Shown here piece by piece: positions 5,374 to 14,246 of a DNA stretch of 14,787 nucleotides (its first letter is position 1; every line of letters starts with the position of its first letter). A program made the translations under genes and the position numbers. Location: assembly GCA_025399215.1 (NCBI GenBank), contig MU621473.1:1-14787 (forward strand), in the 5' to 3' direction. The notes beneath the pieces are model-generated. The model was given only the letters and a program-made list of their open reading frames with translations, searched no databases and was not told the origin of the DNA. This DNA comes from Globomyces pollinis-pini (Eukaryota > Chytridiomycota > Chytridiomycetes > Rhizophydiales > Globomycetaceae).

Positions 5374-7914
5374 TTAACTTTTTGTGCCAATAGAATTTCG
5401 AGTTGATTTCCCAGAAACTGAGTTTCGGTTAATTTTAACCGCTTTCTTTCGAAGGGACAAACTAGCTTTTCGAGTTCGATCAATGTTGGATTCAGATATG
5501 GTCGGTTTGTTGAATGATTCCGCAGAACCTGCTTGGTTATCCATTGAATTGCCATTGGCAGATGAACCATCTACCAAAGGACTCTGAAGTCCATATTCAC
5601 TTGTTTCAGCAACTTCTTTATCTTTCACAGAAGAAAAATCGGGTGATCGTTGGGTAAGTCTGTCAACGTAACCAGATACAGAGTCATGTAATTGCACATC
5701 ATCAGGACTGAGTTTTTCTTGATTGTCTAATTTCTTTTGAACGGCAGCACGCACAGCATTTAGAATTTTATGACCAAGTTGCTTTACTGATTTCAATCGT
5801 AAAAGGTTTTTAGGATCTTGTTTTGGTGCGTTCATAATGAATTGTTCGATTTTTCCAAATACATCCCCCAATGAAGTGGCTCCAACAATCAAATCAGATG
5901 GTCTGATGTTTCCATCTGCATCCTGTACTGGATCACTTGGCCCGCCTAATATGCTTTTATCTCCCGTCACCTTCGCCAACAGTTTCAATGACCGTACAAG
6001 CATAGAACTAATTTGATGAGAAGTTGATGCAACATCTGACGAGAACGTTAATGAATCTTCAGATATATCATTGAAACTTTGAATGGATACGTCAGAGTTC
6101 ACTACTGCCACTTGCTCGTTCATCTCTCGGTTTACAGATAACGACGCTCTTTCAAAAACTATAAAGTCACGAATGCCTGAGAGGTCCAACTCTGTTCCTG
6201 GTTGACTATCATTTTCAACAAATTCAGACACCATATTCATCACTCCATCAATCACATCACCTTCATTCTTGGCACCTTCCCAGAGTGATGACGGATCATT
6301 AGCATTGGGAGTCTTTCCTTCAGGAAAAATATCTTTACTGTTGGTTTGCCTCTTGAGGTCTTGTAAAGCTTTCATTAGCAGAAGTTTTCGATCACCGACT
6401 AACTTGAAGTTTTTCAACTGTTTAGGAATACGCTTTAATTTCAATGCTAAACGGTTTTGAACATTCACAATTGAATCCATCAATCCAAAATTCTTTTCTG
6501 ATACCTGTGCACTTGCGATATCTTGTTCAAGCATGTTGGAAAAGTTATTCAACGCTTCCTTTCCTGGTCCGGCAATAACGTCTGCTGGTAAATCATCAAT
6601 ATCATCCATAATCATTTGAAAGGCAGCACCTACAGATGAAACTCCATCTCCAGCATCGGGGTAGATATCTTCCCCAATGAATTTCCCTGAAGGTTCTCCA
6701 GATTGAGTTTTGATGTTTGGCAATAGAGACTTTAAACGAGTGAGAGCAGCAATCTGAGAGGCGGTTAAGGAGATGGCATTTGTACGAGAACATGTTGTAC
6801 CCTTGCAAGGCTTTGTGTTTACTCTAACTTTCACTTTGTTTCTGACTGGATTCAATTCCGTGTTAGGCATCGGCGGTGTTCCGCATGATCGCTTTGATAA
6901 GGACCTTCGACGGGATTTTGCGCAATGCAGAAACTTGTTTCTAAAGATGTGGAGTAGTTTTCCATGTTTATAGTGATCAGTATCTTCAACAAGTTGCTGA
7001 TATCCATTTAAAACATCACCAGTTTGCTCGAATCCAGGGGCGTTAAACACCTGTGTTGATAGTTGTATGATTATGGCTTTAAAATTCTCTCGTTCTGTGT
7101 CGGTTTGAAAACTATTCAATAATCTATCCATCGACTCCGCTGTAAGTGGATTGGCCTTGTCTTTAAAAAACTGAAGAAATCCTGCATATCTTTTGTCCTT
7201 CGTATTCCAACGAACGGAATTACCTAGGTTTGCTTTAGCAGTCTTAAACCGTTTATTGTTCTGATTGACCCTTCCGTCAGCTCTGGTGAATACTTTAAAC
7301 AATTTGATAAACTTTTCCACTGCTTGCTCGTATGTAATTGCCCAACCTTCAGTATTTACCATTAAGTTGAACTCCTCGCTTCTGATATCTATGATTTGAT
7401 TGATAAAGGTGTCATCGAAATGTTCTCGATTTTCAGGATGATCTGGATCATTAACTCGGCTGTCAAAAGCTTGTCCTATCAATTCCATGGCAACATAGTA
7501 ATCCACATAAGGAGTTGATTGGAACGTCCTTATCAAGGCATTTAAATGGGGTAAGGTGAATGGAATTTGAGCGTTTTGATCGATTTGAATAACTCCAGCA
7601 TAGTCTATCATTCCTTTGTAGAAATTAAGACCAGTTAAACTAGTCAATGTACGTTCGTTGAGATTTATATGATCTGCTTCAATGTTAGCCAATCGTTCCC
7701 GGTAACGTTGGTCATTTTCATTTGGCAATCTTGGGAACAAAATGATCGGAGTGTTGGTAAACAATCCACTCTTGAACATTTGAAGCAGCATCTTTCTTTC
7801 TGATACACCAGCAGAAGGTTCTGGTTCCCACCTGATATTAGAACTATCTATAGTTTACCAATTTGCGCTAAGGACAAAATGAATCAACAGATGTACCAAC
7901 AGAAGCAAGTTCAT
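5374..7914 (-). CDS. Secreted protein of unknown function with three internal repeats, 2 exons
   Basis: The CDS joins 7859-7914 and 5374-7831 (minus strand), giving 837 aa. The uninterrupted frame begins at an internal Met at 7791. Extending upstream through a 27-nt intron adds MNLLLLVHLLIHFVLSANW, a clear signal peptide, with a TATA box 27-36 bp ahead of that ATG. I recognise no family. Residues 20 to ~320 look helical and acidic/basic mixed. A basic cluster ending LSKR at ~330-333 is a likely Kex2-type cleavage site, followed by a short Cys-containing stretch. Three repeats follow at about 375-457, 500-582 and 627-712, each with a Leu-rich start, a K/E-D-I-(F/Y)-P or equivalent loop, then GA...GDV-like and a helical end. 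The tail (~740-837) is Ser/Asn-rich and strongly basic at the end. It is probably secreted, perhaps cleaved into two chains; the function is unknown. Confidence 0.85.
7832..7858 (-). other. 27-nt intron of the 837-aa gene
   Basis: On the minus strand it begins GTAAAC and ends AATATCAG, with TTCTAAT as the branch-like site. It removes a TAA that would stop the frame 19 codons after the ATG, and joins in phase 2 to give a Trp codon at the junction. Confidence 0.85.
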
Positions 7915-8597
7915 TGCGATTTCCCATCATATCACAATCCTTTATATATCCGTTCGGTAGCGGTCAATTCATGGCACCCTAAAAAGTTGTGTTGCGGATT
8001 TTGAGATATCTGTCTTCTAAATGGTTTGTGATGATTGATTTCTATAAGGCTCAGTGTTCTTCTAAAACTGTCCCTATAATAAAGCTCAATCTATGTGACT
8101 AAACATTTGCGTTGGTTGGGTGACGATGCAAAGTCTGTCTAAATGTGGATACAAACAACACCCAATTTCTGTTTTATGAACGGTAGACAAGGGTCTGATT
8201 TTATGGCAAGTCGGGTAGCACTGTTTTTGGGTGTCAATAGCGGTGAATAAACATCTGATCTAGTCTGGGACCTGATAATGGCCAGGGATCCCCTGTGCAC
8301 AGTGCGTCCACCAACTTAGTTTTCGTATTACTGTTCTTTGAGTTCATTTCATATTTACATATCAAAAGTGCGACCATTAAACAGCTATTACATACGAATG
8401 AGATGCCACGCATTTTTTATAACTGGTTTTTTAATTTCACTATACAATACAAAAATAACGTAGCAATATTCAATCAGACATTTTTTAACATTAGATATGG
8501 TTAGTTAAGAATCTGATTTTCTGCTCGAACTCATAACTGATTAAATTCTCAAAAAAACGTAAGTTAAATTGAACACATATTTGATTTGCTTGATTTA
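7915..8597. other. Intergenic region between two minus-strand genes
   Basis: This 683-bp stretch holds the TATA box of the 837-aa gene near its left end and the 3' UTR of the 428-aa gene at its right end. The 69-codon + strand frame at 8295-8504 starts with GTG and has an AT-driven composition (Phe, Asn, Ile), so I do not call it. No RNA gene or repeat is evident. Confidence 0.55.
7941..7950 (-). promoter_or_regulatory. TATA box of the 837-aa gene
   Basis: The minus strand reads GATATATAAA, about 27-36 bp ahead of the ATG at 7914. This supports the upstream start over the internal Met at 7791. Confidence 0.6.
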
Positions 8598-9884
8598 TTA
8601 AATGATTCCACACAACTGACCAGAATGCTTACGACCAACAATGGCATCTGTCTTTTTAACAGCACCAGTTTTGAAATAGCATTGCTCTGTTTTGGCAACG
8701 TACGCAAAGTGAGAACATCCATTGTTCTTACATGCTGAAGAACAATTTTCACCAGATGTGGTAACACTGCCCATATCCCTTCCAATAAAATCACAATCAA
8801 AAGCCCAAACTGAATTTAGAGCACCTTCTAACCATTCAATGGCGCGAATCCCACACATAACATCCGGGTGAAGTCCTAAGGTGGCTTGAGATTTATGGAC
8901 AAATCCCTTCTTCAAATAACAGCCATCTTTTCTACCTTTAACGAAACTAAAATGAGAGCATTCCAAGGTATTAGAGCATTGATTAGCACAATCAGAGGCA
9001 GAAGGAACATCCACTGATTGTAAATCGTTTCCACCAAAATCACACCCAGAACGATATTGAAAGTCATACGCTGGTGTCCATGAATTTTGAAGGTCCAATG
9101 TCCAAACAGACTTTCCTTTAGTTTCGTCGTAGATGGTCAACATGCCTTCGTCTGTGATATACACTTGAAAGTGATTTCCTTCCGTGTTACTGGCACCGTT
9201 TCCTTTATAAACATTGTCCAACACAATATTTCTTTCATTTTCGTCGAATAACTTCAAAGATCCATCTTTTCCAAGAATAAGAACTCTAGGTTTAACTGGT
9301 CCTGGACTAACAGGATTGAACTGATAACCATTGCTTGAAACCAATTGGCCATTGCGTTCTAATGTCAAAAAGTATTTTTGATTGGGAGACAAAATGGAGT
9401 CACCAGTGGCTAAAAAGTTCATTCCATCCGTGTCCAAGCTCTCCAATTGAGTTGGACCGGGGAAATCCCAAAGGATTCGTTTTTGTGCATTCCGAATTCG
9501 AAGACGACGATCGAAATCAACAGTGGCAACAAATGGTCCTGATTGTGGCCCATAACCAATGCCTGAAATATCATTCAAATGCTTGATTAGATTCAAATTG
9601 TCATCGACAATGTCCATCGCTCCCGAAGAGGTTAGATGCAACTGAGGTAGATGATCTGGGTCAACAACTGCAATTAATGGCAGTTTTGATCCCACATTCA
9701 TGGCTTCTTGTCTTGAATTTACAACTCGCAACACCATTCCATCCTTTTCAACCGCAAATTCAATCTGGGTAGTACCTTTGTAATACATTTTAGATCCAAC
9801 AGGAGCAAAACTATCACTCTCCCATCTAGCTTGTGAGAAATCAGCAACGACTGCAGAAACAAGTAACGCTAAGGAGATTTTCAT
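8598..9884 (-). CDS. Secreted B-lectin-like protein with two C-terminal PAN/Apple domains
   Basis: The protein is 428 aa with no intron needed. Residues 1-19 are a signal peptide (MKISLALLVSAVVADFSQA). Residues ~40-140 and 161-263 are beta-rich with repeated G-x-L-x-x-x-D/N turns and W-x-L/F strand ends, as in bulb-type lectin (B_lectin) domains; the mannose-site consensus is degenerate. Two PAN/Apple modules follow at 281-345 and 364-426. Each has six cysteines in matching order: C281, C299, C303, C309, C322, C344 and C364, C381, C385, C390, C402, C425. Both share a CSHF core, and both end in CGI, so they are a tandem duplication. PAN and B-lectin folds bind glycans or proteins, so this is likely a secreted adhesion or recognition protein. 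It is divergently transcribed from the 1130-aa lectin gene, with a TATA box about 40 bp before the ATG. Confidence 0.88.
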   Translation of the reverse strand: MKISLALLVSAVVADFSQARWESDSFAPVGSKMYYKGTTQIEFAVEKDGMVLRVVNSRQEAMNVGSKLPLIAVVDPDHLPQLHLTSSGAMDIVDDNLNLIKHLNDISGIGYGPQSGPFVATVDFDRRLRIRNAQKRILWDFPGPTQLESLDTDGMNFLATGDSILSPNQKYFLTLERNGQLVSSNGYQFNPVSPGPVKPRVLILGKDGSLKLFDENERNIVLDNVYKGNGASNTEGNHFQVYITDEGMLTIYDETKGKSVWTLDLQNSWTPAYDFQYRSGCDFGGNDLQSVDVPSASDCANQCSNTLECSHFSFVKGRKDGCYLKKGFVHKSQATLGLHPDVMCGIRAIEWLEGALNSVWAFDCDFIGRDMGSVTTSGENCSSACKNNGCSHFAYVAKTEQCYFKTGAVKKTDAIVGRKHSGQLCGII

Positions 9885-10384
9885 CTAAAATTATTAATGT
9901 GATAGAATCAAAAAGTTGATTTATATACCCATTATCCGTTTCTGACGCGGGACCCTTGAACTTTCCAACATTTGCTGCGCAAACGGAACAAATATGAAGT
10001 ACTCATTATGACTTTTTAAAAGACAAACTTGCTATAACTAAAGATGACTTTCTAAGACAGTTACTTTTATAGTTATACATAATACCAGATATTCAAAAGT
10101 GAAAGATTAGGTTTTTGGGAGACGTTGGAAAACCCACAATTTTGCCAAAATTCTAAATTGGTTTAACGGCAAAAGAGTTGAAAACTGACATCTCCCATTT
10201 TTACAAGCAACTCCCAAAATGATGAGAAAATTGCGGAGCACAGGACTTGATCCGCCAAAGCTGTTTACAAACATGTCCCTCTTACAAGTCTTTTGCCAGG
10301 TACCATCCGTTTTTAGCAAACCCAAGTTTGATTGTTACACACGCACAGTTCATAAATAGAAGTGAGTGGTGGTTTTTGCTCAAA
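9885..10384. promoter_or_regulatory. Divergent promoter region shared by the two lectin-type genes
   Basis: This 500-bp region separates the start codons of the 428-aa gene (-) and the 1130-aa gene (+). On the left arm the minus strand reads GGGTATATAAATC (about 9919-9930), some 40 bp before its ATG. On the right arm CATAAATAGA at 10351-10360 is a TATA-like site 25-34 bp before the ATG at 10385. Both spacings imply short 5' UTRs. A shared regulator is plausible but I see no obvious shared operator. Confidence 0.6.
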
Positions 10385-13300
10385 ATGATTCGCTTAGTTC
10401 TATACGTGTTGTTGACTGTGCTGGTGAATGCAGAAGGTCTCTGTACTTCACCAAGAGGTGCAAGAAGATGTGAACCTAAGAAACCTGATAAAGTACCTGA
10501 CAACAACCCTGCTCAAGAAATCGCTTTTTGTTTAGATAATATAAAGAAGACTTTATTGGCCGTTGGCTATATCAATCCTGATGGCAGTCCAAAAGGCAAA
10601 GATGACAATGGGAACGCTTCTGATCCATCCAAGCCAAATAATGAATGCCCAACAGCAGTTGATCCAAGAAGCCCTAACGCTGACAAACCACCAAATGGAA
10701 AGAAAAGAAGTATTTTCAAACGGGAAGATCCGAATCCCAAGGAATCTCCATATGATAAATGCATCCCATTAACAAGTTCTAATCCTGTTGCCAACCCCTA
10801 CCATGAATTATTAACTGGTCTCCCAAAAAATCAAGTGATTCGAAGAGTTGGTCTGGGAGCTGCTTACAAATTACCTGGTGGTGGAAATGGGATCTTATGC
10901 CCAAAAGGAGTTCCACAATGTGACTTTAAACTGTCTGAAAGTGTATCTATTGCTACTACTACATCATTTTCAGTGAATGACGGTTTCTCCAATTCGTGGT
11001 CGAATACCAACACCACAACTTGGACTCACTCAGATTCAAATTCGGAAGTAAGCTCTATCACCAGCATTTCTGAAGAGAACTGGTCGAAAACTAAAGTAGA
11101 TGAGAAGGTAAATGGTTTGAATTTTAACGATCAATAGAATGGAGTTGACACCACGGATTGGCAACATACCCATACTAAAGGTGTGGAAAATTCTGTCGCA
11201 CGAACTATTACCAAAGGTACGGAAGGTTCAGTTGCAACAGCCACCACTTGGGATGATGAAAGGAGTGAAAATGAAGAAACAAGTGATGGGTGGGATGAAA
11301 ATGAAACCAATACTGCAGATCGTTCTGTGAACATGGAAAACTCCAATTCCAATACAAATACATTGGATACTACAAAGTCAGTATCAGTGAGGTGTCAATC
11401 AGGTTCTACCAACACTTGGGGAGGTTCTGCCGAATTTGATGTTTTCTTTGTGAAGGCACAGGTAAACTACTCGCATACAACCACCAAAGATAATGAAGTT
11501 ACATTTACCATATCTCGGTCCTGGAAGAACGATCGTGGTTTTACTCGAAATTGTAATTCAGACTCGAAGAGGGGGAATAGTAGAGCTCGTGGTAAAAATC
11601 ATAATCAAACGAATGGAAAGTCAAAAACAAGAAGAGACGGAGGATCGACAACTGTAACCAATGGTCACTCGGAATCAGATTCAACCGAAACTCGCCGAGG
11701 TGATTCCACAAGCGATGCTTGGAGTAATGGAGGGAGTCAATCGCGAGGGTGGTCTGTATCAAACAGTGATATGTACGGTGGAAGTCAAAGCCATCAAGTT
11801 GGATCTAGCAGTGAAAGAGGCAGGGTAGACTCATACGGTGGTGATAGTTCAAAAGCATACACGTTTACCACAGACAAATCATTCGACCATGGCTCATCAA
11901 ATACTACCACCAGAACTTTAGAGACCTCTCAGACTATCAATATCCCAGGAGACTCGTGTGGTATTCCAATTTGTCGTGTGATGGTTGAATCAATCATAAC
12001 ACCATGGGCATGTAAAACTGACGAACCAGATGAATTCAATATCTACACCACTGAATTGCAATTTTTACCTCCAGAAATGGCAAATAGCATGCAGGTTAAA
12101 TGTATTTTACAGATGGCACCATGTAAACCAACATTGCCAGGGTTTGAATTGTTACCATCAATCTACACAGCAACTGAAGCACAACCGTTTGCCTTTAGAT
12201 CCGGTGCAATTTTTCTATCTACAAGTACTGAAATGAGTATCAAATCAAAAAACGGAGAATATAGTCTGCAATTTGTTCAAAGTGCTACCGGTTACAGTAA
12301 TCTTGCAGTAATTCGATTCAACTCTCCAAAGCCAGTGTGGGAAACCGGGATCAAAGGGCTTGGTGAAAGTAGGTTCTATATAAGTGATGATGGGCATTTA
12401 ATTCAGGAAGGAAAGGGTGTATACAGTAATTCACCAGACGAATGGACTAAAGTTTGGTCTAATCAACCACTTAACTTGAATTTCCCAGTCGGGGTTCGTA
12501 AAGAAAGGGGTTATACCCTTTTCTTAAACGATATTGGTGAATTGGAACTATATGATGGTGCTCTAATCCGAATCTGGTCAAGTACAAAATCCAAGAACAA
12601 ATTAGGCTACAAATATCCTACTAGTAACATTTATCCGTCCGTTTACCCTACCGAGCCTAATGCTGCTGGTCAAGTTGATCCTCACAATTCTATCCCAACA
12701 GGGATTGTTTGGAAAAAAGACAATTTCATTGGAAAGAATTGTACTGCGATCTTGCGCCAAAATGAAGGCATCGTCTCCCAAAATGGTAGATTTAGATTGT
12801 ACTTGCGCGAAACAGGGAACTTAGTTATCAGAGATGGTCCTAGGTTAATGTGGGAAACTAGTACTGCCGACTTATGGTATGCAAAAGGACCATTCCGTGC
12901 AATTATTGGACCAGAGGGCTATTTCCAAGTGAAAGATAGTCAAAATGCAATCATTTGGCAAACAGAAGGTCAAGGTTTACAAAGAGTTGAAGTTGGAGAT
13001 GATGGAAATTTAGCTGGTTTTGGACCTGACGGTGAAAGATGGAGTTTAAGAGTAAAAGAGAACGTACCATTCAGTGGTTGGATAGTATTCAAGCATCCTT
13101 ATTTGCATTGCGATGACTGTATAGATTGTGTTGTAAACGCACCTGTTAACCCACTAGTGAACCTTGCCTCAGGTAAATACTAAATGATATTCAATTCTAG
13201 GAAAATGCATAACTCTTCCTAATTCCAAAGACTGTGAGATGTTTGCATGGAATCCAGTACAGTATCAATACGTTTCCATGAATGTTACTGAATTCGAAGA

Positions 13301-13835
13301 TGCTTGTCTTGGGAGTGCATTTGGAAAATATTCTGAATGTACTAGTAAAAATTCCTGGAGGCATTACGATGATGGATTCCTCACATTGAGAGAGTTTCCC
13401 AATAAGTGTTTGAATGCGTTTGGAAACATCACCTCTTGCACAGACAATAACCTTAGGATTGACAAACTGTGGTCGCATGGAAAGAAAATAATCACTTCTT
13501 TATCTTCAGATGGAGATAATCGCTTCTTGCTGCATGGCCATGAAATGAAATCAAACGGTACTTCATTGACAATTGGAGCAAATGGTGATTTGAAAGTAAG
13601 AACCGACTCCAAAATTGGATTCTATCGCACCGGAAAGGTTTTCAATGAACCAACTCTTTTAGAACTAAAGAAAGATGGGACACTTGCAATCTCTAATCTA
13701 GCTGCCAATCGAACACTCTCTGTTGTTCCAACTTCAAAAGGTGTTGCACCGTATCGTTTACAAACAGAACCGAACGGAATTGTAGTATTGCGTGATGCTA
13801 AAAATTCAGTACTTTGGAATCTTAAAGGCCAATAA
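10385..13835 (+). CDS. Large secreted multi-domain lectin-type protein, 3 exons
   Basis: Exons are 10385-11107, 11138-13172 and 13201-13835, giving 3393 nt and 1130 aa. Residues 1-16 form a signal peptide. Residues 17-~180 are Pro/Asn/Lys-rich with scattered Cys and dibasic sites (KKR 106-108, KR 112-113) that suggest Kex2-type processing. Residues ~184-510 are very rich in Ser, Thr, Asn and Gly, with Trp recurring roughly every 15-25 residues. A Cys-containing linker follows (~515-570). B-lectin-like regions lie at ~596-723 and ~764-879 (GRFRLYLRETGNLVIRDG is typical), and a third at ~1010-1130. A Cys-rich stretch near 899-990 has a faint beta-trefoil look. The protein probably binds glycans outside the cell. 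The Ser/Thr/Trp-rich region recalls the extended strands of aerolysin-type proteins, but that is weak inference. Unspliced, the frame stops at 11137. The start is the first ATG after the TATA-like site. AATAAA lies 51 nt after the stop. Confidence 0.88.
11108..11137 (+). other. 30-nt intron 1 of the large lectin gene
   Basis: It begins GTAAAT and ends CAATAG, with TTTTAAC as the branch-like site, in phase 0. Its length is a multiple of three and its acceptor TAG is itself an in-frame stop. If retained, translation would end after 250 residues, before most of the Ser/Thr/Trp-rich region and all lectin domains. The 5' motif is the same as in the introns at 397 and 13173. Confidence 0.8.
13173..13200 (+). 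other. 28-nt intron 2 of the large lectin gene
   Basis: It begins GTAAATACTAAAT, so it carries a perfect TACTAA branch box directly after the donor, and ends TTCTAG. Removing it shifts the frame by one and joins exactly into the open frame that runs to 13835, forming a Gly codon followed by Lys-Cys. Confidence 0.88.
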
Positions 13836-13885
13836 AATTCTTTAAATCCATTCACTTTAAATTGGACCCACAAACAAGTAAAGAA

Positions 13886-13891
13886 AATAAA
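13886..13891 (+). terminator. AATAAA poly(A) signal of the large lectin gene
   Basis: A canonical AATAAA lies 51 nt after the TAA at 13835, in sense orientation. It is the only clear one close behind a stop codon in this window. Confidence 0.5.
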
Positions 13892-14246
13892 AGCATTATT
13901 TTTGTTGTACTCAAAGGGAAACTGGTGACTAATTTTTGAAAATTTGAGGGGGGTGACGAATAAACTCGATCTGAAATCGCCCATAAAAATATAAATTCAA
14001 GACTGAAATCTGTACAAACTCTTCTCTTAATTGTTTGCATGTATTGGAATGTTATGTTGCTGATCCAGAACCATTTAACTGCTTTTTCGGTCTTTGGGGT
14101 GTACTTTTTAGATTAAGAGTCACAATGGCACGAGTCAAATTGGTTAAGTGGGTCAAATCTCCGTGCCTCATTTCAATTAATTAATAGATGTAATTATTAT
14201 TATCACATCGCTATATTGATGATATAGCTCCTTCAAATTTACAGGT

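Noticed and set aside
7791..7791. Internal Met at 7791 as the start of the orphan secreted gene
   Set aside because: It gives no signal peptide and no nearby TATA box. The upstream ATG at 7914 gives both after removal of a 27-nt intron.
8295..8504. 69-codon plus-strand frame between the two minus-strand genes
   Set aside because: It needs a GTG start, is rich in Phe, Asn and Ile, and resembles nothing known. It overlaps the likely 3' UTR region of the 428-aa gene.
10247..10384. Upstream extension of the large lectin gene to 10247
   Set aside because: That start is TTG, and the added residues would bury the signal peptide that begins at the ATG at 10385.
11135..11137. In-frame TAG suggesting the large lectin gene is a pseudogene
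   Set aside because: A 30-nt intron with good donor, branch-like site and acceptor ends exactly at this TAG, and the same short intron class is proven in the EMC8/9-like gene. The downstream frame is intact for hundreds of codons.
13183..13239. Frameshift separating a 198-codon frame from the large lectin gene
   Set aside because: The 28-nt intron at 13173-13200 accounts for the frame change precisely, so the last frame is exon 3 and not a separate gene.
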